64,000 nt of DNA from Notospermus geniculatus (GCA_002633025.1 NMRB01001169.1:11089-75088), one strand, 5' to 3'; numbered from the stretch's first letter, positions 22,381 to 33,877 are shown. Notes: generated from the letters alone by a model not told the origin. Program-made: numbers and translations.

Positions 22381-23776
22381 ATTGAAACGTTGTTTGTTTC
22401 GTCAAATGTTTCCTGATCTGGGAATACCAGGCACAAATCTCCCAGGAGATTTTTTGTACATTTTGAGTTTCAAATTTACTTGTTCTTATTATGCAAACTT
22501 GTGAGTTTCTGAAAATGGCACATTATTCATGAATCTGATCAACGCTTTAAGAACATCCTATTTTCCCTTCCATGCACAAAACGGACTGTATTCATCAAAA
22601 TATGCAGTTCATTTATGAAAGTCTGTTTCCTGTGTTCTAAAAGATATACCCTGTAAGTGTATTCATGAAAATACATCTAAAATGCTCATTTATTTCATGA
22701 TATATACATGTAGCACATCTTCATTGGTTGTGATCAAGACAAGAATACTAGTCACCTTTTACGAATTCTTCTTGTACGACTTGCTCATATTATGATTTGA
22801 ACATTTTGACAGATGTTTTATCACGGTGAACTTCTATGAGTCTGTGATTGACTTATGTACACAACAACTCACCTAATATGGACTTGTTATTGGGTAGAAG
22901 TTCATTACTCTTGATGATAGTATTATGTCTGTTGATGATGCAATTGTGACCCGCTCCAGCAAAAGCAGGCGCATGTCGCTAGTGGTCATCATTGGTCATC
23001 AATTTGCTCAACTATTATCACTGCTGTCCACTCTATTGTCAATCTGCAGAGACGTACATTTCAACTATTGCGTTGTAAGGTTGTTAACCCTTTCCTCATT
23101 GGGACATGCACCATATTTGCTGGATCGGTTCATGATTTAGAGACATCCGTTCCTCTTGATAGTTGTCAGTGTATTATCAAATTAATTTCTGCGTGTTTAC
23201 TGATAATCTTTGTGGCTTATTGCCAGTTTGTTGAAAGGTCATCAGAAGTTCAAATTAAGGTCAACAATTTGTTTTAAGACCATCCAGTATCGGTCTTTCA
23301 TAATCTGTTATCTATAATCTGTTGAAAGTCTCATGCTGAAATGATCTCTGTCTCAGTCTGCAAATATTTCTTAAATGTGTGATATCTACCCATAAAATTG
23401 ATCTTTCTTTTCTCATACTCTTTGTTGTACATATCTTAGAATTGGTCAGTAACTTTCAATGGGATTTAGTTCTGTTTGTTTATAAATAAATAAATAACTG
23501 ATATGCCATTACTAACGTCTCTTTTCTTTGTTCTGTCTCCCCTGTACCCTGATTTTGCTACCCATTCATTAACGGTCCATTTATAGCCTACATATTTTTA
23601 GTTTTTTCTTTCGCTTTCTGAGATTATGAGGTACCGTGGTTACCCCCAGCCCAGTATGGTGCTATGTAGTGAATTGGCCTCTGTCAGTTGTCAAAGTTAC
23701 TTTTGACTCCCCTGCATCTCCTCATGCAATGAGAATGTCTAACTAGTCAGCACGACATGCCAAGATTTAGACAGAA

Positions 23777-23873
23777 ATTGGTTCCTATCGTTGCCGCTGC
23801 ACCCCAGTGGCGCTGGTTCGCGCCACCGTACAGTGGCGCCGCGGGAGTACAGCGGCAAAGACGTAAACCAGTC
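23777..23873. mobile_element. Short foldback element, GACTGGTTCC family
   Basis: TTGGTTCCTATCGTTGCCGC at the left, CAGCGGCAAAGACGTAAACC at the right, with GTGGCGC/GCGCCAC cores. It is shared with copy 2 at 34208-34304. Confidence 0.65.
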
Positions 23874-24097
23874 TGCGTGACCACGAGACCCAAACGGTAA
23901 TTCACAGACAAAATGTTGTGGCTTGTAGGAAAACATTCTCTTTTTATTACGATCTGGCGTCGCAAATGATAAAAAGTAAAACTATATATCAATTACAAAA
24001 TTTTTTAGTTGTTTTATTTACAAAATTTTACGATTTGTCATTAAAATGTGATTTTGATTTACAATATTTTTGGTCTGTAGTTTGAACAACCACCAAA

Positions 24098-27000
24098 ATG
24101 GCAAACCCTTACGGTGGCTACGGAGGTTATCAGCAGGTGAACAAATTCATTATTTTGCAATATCTGTCGATTATATCAAATATTTCATCTTCCTATGTGT
24201 TCTTTACATAATAAAGTCATTAATGAAGTAAACTTGCAGTTTCGTGCGTTGTTTTGTTGGAGTTTTTAACTGTTGAATTGTTCTCAAAACTCGTCCGCCC
24301 TTTTTTCCTTGTTGGGCGCTGAATGTGCATGAATGTACATGACATGCACATGCATGATGATGTATGCCTATCTATCAGGCCTGTACACCTACTACCGGTC
24401 GTGCTAATTACCGTCCTCCACCGTCCACCACCCTTTTTGTACTGTTATTGTACAGTTTTCGGCACCTCAATATTTATTTAAGGGGGATGTAAAGAGGCCA
24501 CTGAGTGAAGTTCCACAAGTGGGACCCATCCAAAAAGTCCAATATCCGTGAGGTTGACAGCCAGAAGGGCATGGCCATCAGTGTCTATACATGCATGGCT
24601 CACTGTACACTGCACACACACACTAATTACACAAGCCCCATTGTCTTTACGAGACATTACATCACCTCACCTCGGGTGCAATCAAACTCCAAGCCACCAG
24701 CCTTTCCGACTAATCAAGTATCGTAAAACGCAACAGAATAAATATAGCTAGAGACAACGAGCCACGAAAATGTTGATTTTATCGCGGGTCGTCCAGAATC
24801 ACCGCTGAAACTTGCACTGCACTTCTAATTCCACAAAACATGAGAGCTGCCATTTTCCACCTAGTCTCGCACAGCTACACATTTTGTGTTGCGCATCCCA
24901 CAACACATTTTCCAGTGAATTCGACGACTTTTTGCTGTTGGTCGCCATGTTGTCACGTGAGTGGTCGAGTTCGGACTGTATTCAACCCGAGTAACGATGT
25001 CGGTCACGTCAAAAGAGTAGATTCCCGAGGAATTTATGGAGTTCGGGTTGCGATCCGACTGGACCGAGGTGACCCTCGAAAGTAGTTCGAACAACTCATT
25101 ATGGCAGCTCCATGTTTTGTGAAGTTGGAAATGCAGTTCAATTTTCACCGGTGATTCTGGACGACCCGCGGTAAAATCAACATTTTCGTGGCTCGTTGCC
25201 TCTAGCTATATTTATTCTGTTGCGTTTTACGTTACTTGATTAGTCGGAAAGGCTGGTGGCTTGGAGTTTGATTGCACCCGAGGTGAGGTGATGTAATGTC
25301 TCGTAAAGACAATGGGGCTTGTGTAATTAGTGTGTGTGTGCAGTGTACAGTGAGCCATGCATGTATAGACACTGATGGCCATGCCCTTCTGGCTGCCAAC
25401 CTCACGGATATTGGACTTTTTGGATGGGTCCCACTTGTGGTACTTCAGTCAGTGGCCTCTTTACATCCCCCTTAAAACATCTCTTCTTTGTTTATCTCTC
25501 TCTCAAACAATAATGTAAACCTCATCAAAATCGCTGACAATATCACAGAACTTTCTGTTGTTTTTTCTTCGTCCACCACCACGATTCGTCAGTCAGCGCC
25601 ACCATCGGGTGGTGAGTTGAAGAACTACATTGCCAATCAAACCTGGTTCCATTGGCGTCCGAGGGTGGCGCTGATTGAAGAATCGTGGTGGTGGACGATG
25701 ACAAAAAACTGAATATTCTCAGCGATTCTGATGCGGTTTACATTTTTTTTTGAGACAAAGATAAAGAAAAGATGTTTTAAATAAATACAATATTGAGGTG
25801 GAAGACTGTACAATAACAGTACAAAAAGGGTGGTGGACGGTAATTAGCATGACCCCACCTACTACTACTACGTACTAGGCCTATACTTACAATGCAATAT
25901 AGGCCTAGAGTTGGTCTACTGTGTGCGTATCATCACTTCATCACTGCATGATGATGAAATGAATGCATGGCGCACACAGCTACCTACCCACCCTAATTAG
26001 GCCTAGGCCTACATTTGTAGCTGTCGCTGTCAGTTAGTAGCATGAGTAGGGGGCCTAGTGTCAGAAAGAGTGTTCTAGTGCTAGGCCTACAATACTACAT
26101 CTCACATGTTAGGCCTAACTAGTTAGTCGACATTATTGTGCTATGTCTAGTTACAGGCCAAGTTCTCACCTTGTGATTTGTCTGCATTTTTCATAGGCAT
26201 AGGCATAGGCCTTCTCAGATCTGTCTCACTCACTTATACTACATGTACTATGCTATAATAACTCAGTTGTAGGGCCTAAGAGTTGGCGTTCCCAAGCAGG
26301 GTAAAAGAGGCTGACTATATATTGTACAACCATGGGAAATCGACCATGGAACAATGCCGACGGTAACTCACTTGAACATTGTACTAAAATGACAAATTAA
26401 CATTACAGCAGCCTCCAGGTGGCTATGGTGCACCTCCAGGACAACCAGGCGTGCCACCGGGTCAATATGGTGCCCCCGGTGGATATGCCGGCCAACCTCC
26501 AGCTGGTTATGGGCAACCTCCTGGCTTCCCTGGACAACAACGTAAGTGTTTTTGATGTTTCAGGAAATTGGGACTGGGAACTTTTGAATGATTCATCAGT
26601 TTAAAGACCAACTCATGCCAAACCTGGACTTAAATGAAACCAACGTCTTTCCAACTGGGAAAATACTATGTTTCGATTCTGCAGTTCATGAAAATGTTTT
26701 GTATTGTTATTTCAGCTGGCTATGGTGGGCTACCACCTGGTTGTCCCCCTGACATCAGGCCAGAGGTCTGGAGATGGTTCAGTTCGATTGACACTGATGC
26801 TTCACGTCGGCTGACTGCCCTTGAATTGCAACAAGCATTGACCAATGCTAATTGGTCTCATTTTAATCCTGAAACATGTAGGTTGATGATAGGTAAGTGT
26901 TCTATCATGTTCACACCAAGGGAATACAGGATATTCCTCTAAAAGAGTGCAGCACCTGACGGGACAGCGTCCAAGACGTCCCGCACGTCATTCATGATGT

Positions 27001-28403
27001 TTTGAGGCGAGACAAAAAAAATCAGATTGTTTCTCGACGTCATGATCGCTGAAACAACCGGATTTTTTTTCGAGTCACGTCATGCGTTCAGAAATGACAT
27101 GTGGGACGTCATGACGCTCCACGCTCCACAAGTACTGGTGAAGGCAGGGATTGCGCTAGCCGTTCGCCACGTTCGCCAATGCGATAAAAATGTCTGGGTG
27201 GCGATAATATTTTCAACAGACCTCGCCACTGTGGCGAAAGCCCATAAATTCAGAGGGGTGATTGACATACCTGAGCATGTTTAATGATGCAAAGACTGCA
27301 TGTAACAGGTTCCTGCAACCCCTACACTTGAAAGTGGAACAGTCCAAAATCCAGACACAACAAAGCCATGTGGTCAGTTTCCAGTCAAAACAAAAGCACA
27401 TGGTCAGGCCGTAGACTTTCTAGTCATGTGTATAGTCTTGCTCACAACACCCTCCATGCTTCACAGTGACTTTGGCTCAGACTCAACAGATGTGGCTAAC
27501 AATTTTTTGGGCTTGGTTCGCCACAGTGGCTAACACAACTAAAATGTGGCTAAAAAAATTGAAAGTCAGTTAGCCACAGTGGCCAACACATTTTTCAGGC
27601 TAGCGCAACCCCTGTGAAGGTAGCTCCATAGCCACTGAGCAGTGAAGGATCAGTGCTTGGGTTTGCAGTCTGTTCTTATCTGTTTCAAATCTAATAATTA
27701 ACATGCTTCACACACATCTTGTTAAAGGAATGTTTGACCGAGACATGAGTGGTACCATAGAACTTCGGGAATTCCAACAGCTGTGGGACTACATTAACCA
27801 ATGGAAGGCCGTCTTTGACACATACGACAGAGACAGATCAGGGTTTATTGAAGAACATGAACTAAGACAAGGTGAGTGCTCTTTCTGTACATGGATTTAA
27901 AGGCAGTCTCTCCCTGACTTTCTGTCAAGTTTTCTAATGCAAGTTGGGTCTCTTTGGACAACTCGGTTGTAGAAAACCGGTCAGTCTTTGTCACTGGTCA
28001 AGGCTGAAGCCGAAAGGGAACAACACAGAGCGACAACTCGTGCAAGGAATCTCTGACATGAAGGAGCTCTTCAAGTCACGCCATATCTCGGTACACCATG
28101 GATTGGAGTGTAATGTAGATTACTTCGAGAGAGAACATCATCTTTCACCAGTTTAACTCCACAAGTTTAATTTCAGCTTGGACTCAGATGGGCTATAATC
28201 TCAGCCAACAGTTCTACCACATCATCCTGATGAAGTTCGACATTGAATCGAAACGACGTCTTAAATTCGACCAATTCATCCAAGCGAGTGTGATGTTGAA
28301 GTCCCTGACAGATGCGTTCAAGGCCCGTGACAGGAGTCTCCAGGGCATCATCAATGTTTCATATGATGATTTTCTGTGCATGGTCATTCACAATTGTCCA
28401 TAG
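24098..28403 (+). CDS. PEF1: Peflin-type penta-EF-hand calcium-binding protein, 5 exons, 239 aa (copy 1)
   Basis: Exons 24098-24136, 26409-26541, 26716-26892, 27728-27871 and 28177-28403 total 720 nt in consistent phase. The N-terminus (residues 1-66) is Gly/Pro/Tyr/Gln-rich with repeating PPGQ and GGYxGQPP units, as in peflin. EF1 loop starts at D83 (DTDASRRLTALE), EF2 at D120 (DRDMSGTIELRE) and EF3 at D150 (DRDRSGFIEEHE). EF2 and EF3 look canonical, while EF4 (DIESKRRLKFDQ) and EF5 are degenerate. QMGYNLS in exon 5 matches human peflin. PEF1 heterodimerises with ALG-2/PDCD6, acts as a Ca2+ sensor at ER exit sites and is a co-adaptor for CUL3-KLHL12 in the literature. ALG-2 itself lacks such a long repeat N-terminus, so peflin is the better call. 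Intron 1 hosts a 1.46-kb element absent from copy 2. Confidence 0.92.
24395..25856. mobile_element. 1.46-kb foldback DNA transposon, hAT-like target duplication, only in copy 1
   Basis: Flanked by 8-bp direct repeats ACCTACTA (24387-24394 and 25857-25864). Copy 2 has the empty site ACCTACTACTACTACG at about 35388. Ends CCGGTCGTGCTAATTACCG and (inverted) GGGGTCATGCTAATTACCG. Arms of roughly 470 bp extend in to a loop around 24870-25090. No transposase frame is visible. The right arm carries a nested 301-bp element. An 8-bp duplication points to hAT-type integration; the family name is an inference. Confidence 0.92.
25476..25776. mobile_element. Nested 301-bp element flanked by TTAA
   Basis: Direct TTAA at 25472-25475 and 25777-25780. 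The left arm of the host element shows the empty TTAA site in inverse orientation (ATTTAAGGGGGATG near 24475). Terminal AACATCT is inverted at the other end, with further pairing through TTTATCTC. TTAA-only duplication is the signature of piggyBac-type insertion, though the termini do not look like classical piggyBac ends. Confidence 0.85.
27145..27614. mobile_element. 470-bp element with CAGGGATTGCGCTAGCC ends, only in copy 1 (PEF1 intron 3)
   Basis: CAGGGATTGCGCTAGCC at the left is mirrored by GGCTAGCGCAACCCCTG at the right. Direct TGAAGG repeats flank it (27139-27144, 27615-27620), and copy 2 has the single site GGTGAAGGTAGC near 36550. CAGGG-type termini suit hAT-like elements. No transposase. 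Confidence 0.88.
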
Positions 28404-28693
28404 GTTTATATTTTGTTTTGCTTATAAAGCTCTTTACCGTAGATATCTTATAGAAGAGAAATGCATCACTGGTTATTCACTGGAGGTGACCAGTGTGTGT
28501 AATATTGCGCTGCTTTATGAAGAGGTGGCCGTGGGCTGTGTTGGGTGATTTGGTACCACTAGGAAGAGCTCAAGAAGTGAGAATATCAGAATTCAGGTTC
28601 ATAACATCGGAATATGTATTGTGGGCTTATCTATTTTTGATAACATGTTCTGAGCTACATGTATTTGTGTTTGGAAAATATACCAGTGGGGCA

Positions 28694-28699
28694 AATAAA
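28694..28699 (+). promoter_or_regulatory. Possible polyadenylation signal of PEF1 copy 1
   Basis: AATAAA about 290 nt after the stop. Copy 2 reads AAAAAA at the matching place, so this hexamer is lost there. Confidence 0.4.
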
Positions 28700-29613
28700 C
28701 CTTGAGAATGGAACATACTGTTCGAAAAAAAGATCAACATGAGCCTTGTTGTGGTAGATTCCTTGTTGTTATCATCTTGACCAAGCACTCTGCCGAAACA
28801 AACAACACAGACCCAGACCCATTCCTGGTCAGTCTTGTGCGCTGTTTGGCTGCTTGGGATGACATTTATATCTGTGGTGAAGAAGGTACATTCGAAATCC
28901 TCGTTACATGAGCTCAAAATTGGATTTTAAAAACCCAGAAAACATCAGTTGCTTTTTCACCCCCAACTTCTCCAATGTCTTCTGTGATGAACTACATATC
29001 TTGCTTTGCTTTCGGATACTCGAAACAAGTATTTATCATACTCGAGTTTTACTTACCAGTAGTTTTAGATCATGAGCAATCTTATTTAGGTGGTAGGTAT
29101 ATGTACTGCTGACATCTGTGTTTGTGACCTGGGGCCTGTTTCATAAAGAAGGTGGATATGTCAAAATGAAGCTACAGAATTTCAAAATAATCACACGTCT
29201 CTTCCTTGTTTTCAGTTGCCAAAAGTTGGTGCTTGGTTTCTCTTTCAAGCTGGGCTCTTCCTGGCTGCAGGGTGTACAGTGCTTTTTGGGTAAGTTTTCA
29301 AGTACCTTTGTGTCTTTCCTGATGATATCATCTTGTAAAATGTTGGATCCTGATGCTAAGATTATAATTGTAAGTGTACCGTAAGTTGACATCCAGCACT
29401 GCGTGACTCCTTCACATGGTTCTCAGGTGACTTCTTACCTTTCAGGTTTTTGTCTTACATGCCAAATGAAGATGGCGGGACGATGTTCATCATGTACTCA
29501 TTCATTTTGAGAATTTTCATGGCTTTTGGATGCACATCAGTGGCGACTGCTGGATTTGCAATCATCGGTTACGAATTTGGTGATTATGCATCAGTGATGT
29601 TTGTAAGTGATTA

Positions 29614-29989
29614 ATAATAATAATTTATTTTTAATAAAGCGATTTACATAAAAATCTCAAACCGCTGTACATACTACATTGCAGCTAATTGGTAGGATAA
29701 AATATTTTTTAAAAAGATAGGTTTTAAGAGCAGCCTTAAAAGAATCGAAGACCGTGATAGACCTCAAGTTAATAGGCAGGGAATTCCAAATCGATGATGC
29801 GTAAACACTAAAAGCCCGGTCACCATATGCCCTTGAAGGTTTCGGACGAATTGGTTGGTATAAAAGTTTGACGCCATCAGCACTCCTAAGATTCCTGGCT
29901 GGCTGAGCGATGGAAATCAATTGAGTTAGATAGGACGGCGCAGAACTCGTGTGGCGGATCAGCTTAAAAATGATACATTGATTGATTCA
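29614..29989 (-). mobile_element. 5'-truncated non-LTR retrotransposon (CR1/L2-like 3' end), only in copy 2
   Basis: The minus strand encodes about 87 residues with the motif YGDRAFSVYASSIWNSLP followed by FKAALKTYLF. This is the familiar carboxy end of CR1/L2/RTE-type reverse transcriptase proteins. A short ATT-rich tail lies at the element's 3' end (forward TAATAATAATAA near 29613). TGATT flanks both ends, and copy 1 has the single uninterrupted site GTGATTTCATCGG (18685). It is a dead 5'-truncated insertion in intron 3 of the fragment. Confidence 0.85.
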
Positions 29990-30546
29990 TTGATTTCATC
30001 GGTTACCTATTTTCATTGATGGGGTGTTGTGTTTTATTTGTGCAGGGCTTCGTACTTGTACGTTTTGACCGTAAGTTGTGGTGAGGTGCCAGGAAGTCTA
30101 TGGTAATCTCTCGCCAGCATTCTACGATCCAACTAATAGTACCAGAACCTTATTTTTCAGGGAATCATGGAGACGTTCTCCGGTGTTGGTCTGATGGTTG
30201 GCCCAGCCATCGGCGGATTCTTGTTTGCGGTAAGATAAAACAGTTAATCCAGGACTGTCACTCCTCTTTCTTTGTAAAAGCTCCAAAAGAATTTGATTTG
30301 ATAGGCTCAACAATATTTCCGAAATCTTATTTCCTTGCAGGCTATGGGCTTTCCTCTTCCCTTCATCGTTATCGGTGGTGTCATGTTCTTTATTCTCTTC
30401 TTGAACTGGATCCTTCTCCCAGATGGAATCGGAGGTACAGGTCTTCTCTCAGTAACTTGATTTATTTCCCTTCTTCCAACATCAAATGTTCCCCAACTAA
30501 GGCTGAATGGGTGAATGTCATCCAGTCCTGATCCTACACACTAATT

Positions 30547-30628
30547 CCTAGCCCAAGCCCCTAACCCCAACCCTGACCCTTGTCACTGCCCCCTACCCTA
30601 ATCCTAAACCTAGTCCTGACCCTAACCG
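30547..30628. repeat. Degenerate CCCTAA-type satellite
   Basis: A run of imperfect CCCTAACC, CCTGACCC and CCTAGCCC units. It resembles a decayed telomeric repeat, is found only in copy 2 and lies next to the single-N join. Confidence 0.6.
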
Positions 30629-30788
30629 TCGACGCTAACCATCCCAACTCCGTAACCTGGGTACAGTGGTTTAGACAACATTAACACTAACAGTTTGTGC
30701 CCAACTAAGTCGGACATGCCTACATATTTCGTAGAAATTTTCCACAGGCTGTACAAAGAATGAATTGTGGATACAAAACAGATCATCC

Positions 30789-30789
30789 N
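30789..30789. other. Single N marking an assembly join
   Basis: Left flank matches copy 1 at about 19425-19433 and right flank matches about 20228 onward, so roughly 790 bp of copy 1 sequence, including SLC18B1 exons 6-7, has no counterpart. Confidence 0.85.
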
Positions 30790-31191
30790 ACTCAATAACT
30801 GTCTCACCTGAATCAAGTTCACCCATGGGCCAGAGTCCCACAGGGGAAGAGAGTTAATCATGTGCTTTTCTAATATCCATATCAAGGAATGAATCATTGG
30901 AGCCATGAATCATGAAACCACAATCTCATCCCTTTTTGGCCCTTTTTCAGCCTGACAGCAAAATCGTGATCTTGCTTGGATTCTTTGGATGTGGGTTTGC
31001 GATGTTCCTGCTCGCTCCATCACCCATCCTTGGTTTTGCCAGAGGAGAGAAGTAAGTTGTCTGTTTCTTGAAATTGACATAAGCAGCAGTCTGATGTGTA
31101 ATCTGGATATCTCTCAATGAAGGACACAATCACCCAGTTAGAAATGTGTCCTTAATAGAGATGATCCTCTGTAATTAAAAGAAGAAAATAA

Positions 31192-31298
31192 GACTGGTTC
31201 CCGTCTACGCCCCTCCACTCCTACGGCACTGCTGTCCGTTCCACATTTACTGTGGAATGAGCACCACAGGAGTGAGCGGCAAAACCGAGAACCAGTCT
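31192..31298. mobile_element. Short foldback element, GACTGGTTCC family (copy 2)
   Basis: Same element and site as 20629-20735 of copy 1. Confidence 0.7.
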
Positions 31299-33877
31299 AG
31301 AAGACGACGACTGTTTGTAGTTTTACTACAGGGAGAGTTTCCCTCTATTTCAGCATTCTCTGGCTGAACATCGTCTCGCTCCTGGCGCTTGGGATTACAA
31401 CGAGTATGGCAGTCATTCCAACCTTTGAAAGTGTCCTGGATTCAGCCGAGTAAGTACGATACACACAAGTTGTAGATTCGTCAACGCTACGAAGGAACCA
31501 CTAGTGACGACACCTTTGGGCAATCAGGCTCTATGTTGCAAGAGCTGTAGAATATTATGAAAGCTTTCAAATACTTTGTGATCCAGATAACAGTTTTATG
31601 TTTCTATCTTTCATCCACAGACTTGCAGGACTCGAGGATAATATGGGAACGTATGCTACAGTCGCAGGTCTCTGGGGTTCCATGTATGCTCTCGGGTATG
31701 TATCTAAAAATCAAAATGTCCTGAAGGTGAAAATGTTCCTAACTGCAGTGGGAAGTGGTTTAACACCATGAGAGACCAAGGGTTTAACTTCAGCCGACGC
31801 ATCACTTTCTATTCTAAACTGGTCTGAATGGATCAAGTAATGTGCTGAATGAGCTGTTCTTGAGTTTACCAGAAAGGTTTCTGTTCTGGAGTCTGATCAG
31901 AAGCGCTTTGAGACTATACAAATGATGAAAAATGCTGTATGTATAAGGTTCAAATTATTCTATCATCCGATATGTCTGCTGTTGTGTTCAGTTCTCAATA
32001 TTGTGTATTTGGTGATGACAACAGAGTTGATGCTGACATTGAGGATGATGACGACGGAGTTGATGATGAGAATGACGGTTTATATTCTATTCCAGCGATT
32101 TCGTCGGTCCAGTGCTCGGTGGAATGCTGAACGATTCAGTTGGATTCCAATGGTCGACAACGTACATGGGGGTCGCTTGTTTAGTCACAGGGTTCGTTTT
32201 ACTGGTGCTATATCTATACGAGGTGAAATTCGGAAGAATTGGTGCTGTTAATGCCGACAACAAGACAGAACAATGCCTTTCAAAGGAAGAGACGGAGCCT
32301 CTGTTAACTGGAAATGTTGTAGAGATCTGAAGATATTGCCGTTATGAGTGTGAGATTAGTGGCCTTCATTCCAGTCTCTGGATGGGCTGGTCACAAGACC
32401 AAACTGGGGCAACAGGCAACAAAGAAATTGGGGGGAGTGAAAATGGGTTGGCAAATTTTGATTAAAATCCAATAAATATAAAAAGTGTGGCCTAAAGAAT
32501 CAAGAGGTGTCATCAAATGCCATAATCAATCATTCCGATATTGTCTTTCGTTCACATATTTTCATTGTATTGGTGCTGAGTTGATGTCCTTCATATATTG
32601 TATCAAAACCCGCTTGTGCAATGAGACATGTGCATTGAAATATCAAATGCGGTCATTATTTTATGTGATTCATTATATCGTATGGGATTTCAAGCCAAAT
32701 GAAACGTTGTTTGTTTCGTCAAATGTTACCTGATCTGGGAATACCAGGCACAAATCTCCCAGGAGATTTTTTGTACATTTTGAGTTTCAAATTTACTTGT
32801 TCTTATTATGCAAACTTGTGAGTTTCTGAAAATGGCACATTATTCATGAATCTGATCAACGCTTTAAGGTCATCCTATTTTCCCTTACATGCACAAAACG
32901 GACTGTGTTCATGAAAATATGCAGTTCATTTATGGAAGTCTGTTTCCTGTGTTCTAAAAGATATACCCTGTAAGTGTATTCATGAAAATACATCTAAAAT
33001 GCTCATTTATTTCATGATATAATACATCTTCATTGGTTGTGATCAAGACAAGAATACTAGTCACCTTTTACGAATTCTTCTTGTACGACTTGCTCATATT
33101 ATGATTAGAACATTTTGACAGATGTTTTATCACGGTGAACTTCTATAAGTCTGTGATTGACTTATGTACACAACAACTCACCTAATATGGACTTGTTATT
33201 GGGTAGAAGTTCATTACTCTTGATAGTATTATGTCTGTTGATGATGCAGTTGTGACCCGCTCCAGCAAAAGCAGGCGCATGTCGCTAGTGGTCATCATTG
33301 GTCATCAGTTTACTCAACTATTATCACTGCTGTCCACTCTATTGTCAATCTGCAGAGACGTACATTTCAACTATTGCATTGTAAGGTTGTTAACCCTTTC
33401 CTCATTGAGACATGCACCATATTTGCTGGATCGGTTCATGATTTAGAGACATCCGTTCCTCTTGATAGTTGTCAGTGTATTATCAAATTAATTTCTGCGT
33501 GTTTACTGATAATCTTTGTGGCTTATTGCCATTTGTTGAAAGGTCATCAGAAGTTCAAATTAAGGTCGACAATTTGTTTTAAGACCATCCAGTATCGGTC
33601 TTTCATAATCTGTTATCTATAATCTGTTGAAAGTCTCATGCTGAAATGATCTCTGTCTCAGTCTGCAAATATTTCTTAAATGTGTGATATCTACCCATAA
33701 AATTGATCTTTCTTTTCTCATACTCTTTGTTGTACATATCTTATAATTGGTCAGTAACTTTCAATGAGATTTAGTTCTGTTTGTTTATAAATAAATAAAT
33801 AACTGATATGCCATTACTAACGTCTCTTTTCTTTGTTCTGTCTCCCCTGTACCCTGATTTTGCTACCCATTCATTAA

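Larger units (their letters stand above)
21945..24097. other. Spacer between SLC18B1 and PEF1, copy 1
   Basis: This stretch holds a 213-bp foldback insertion (22168-22380), a repeat containing GACCCGCTCCAGCAAAAGCA (about 22945-23110) whose relative sits inverted at 53880-54047, and a GACTGGTTCC-family element (23777-23873). No coding exon was recognised. Confidence 0.6.
18226..29148. repeat. Large direct duplication, copy 1 (10.9 kb)
   Basis: Starts in SLC18B1 intron 1 (AAGGTGGATATGTCAAAATG) and ends at TGTTTCATAAAG downstream of PEF1. Copy 2 begins at the next base with the same AAGGTGGATATG. Exons and most introns match copy 2 almost base for base; the main differences are inserted elements. 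It contains SLC18B1 exons 2-11 and all of PEF1. Confidence 0.95.
29216..32330 (+). pseudogene. SLC18B1: SLC18B1-like fragment: exons 2-5 and 8-11 only (copy 2)
   Basis: Exons present: 29216-29289, 29446-29602, 30161-30229, 30341-30434, 30951-31051, 31354-31449, 31621-31695, 32096-32330. Exon 1, which in copy 1 encodes the first 222 residues including the start and first membrane segments, is missing because the duplication starts in intron 1. Exons 6 and 7 are missing at a single N (30789) that joins sequence corresponding to about 19433 and 20227 of copy 1. The retained splice sites and frames are intact. Exon 11 differs by a few substitutions and lacks GAVQICPSY near the C-terminus. Whether this is a true pseudogene or a second haplotype misplaced by assembly cannot be told from sequence alone. 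Confidence 0.85.

Noticed and set aside
24505-25148. Several 60-95 codon frames inside the 1.46-kb foldback
   Set aside because: They arise in pairs on opposite arms of an inverted repeat and lack transposase motifs, so they are not evidence of an autonomous element.
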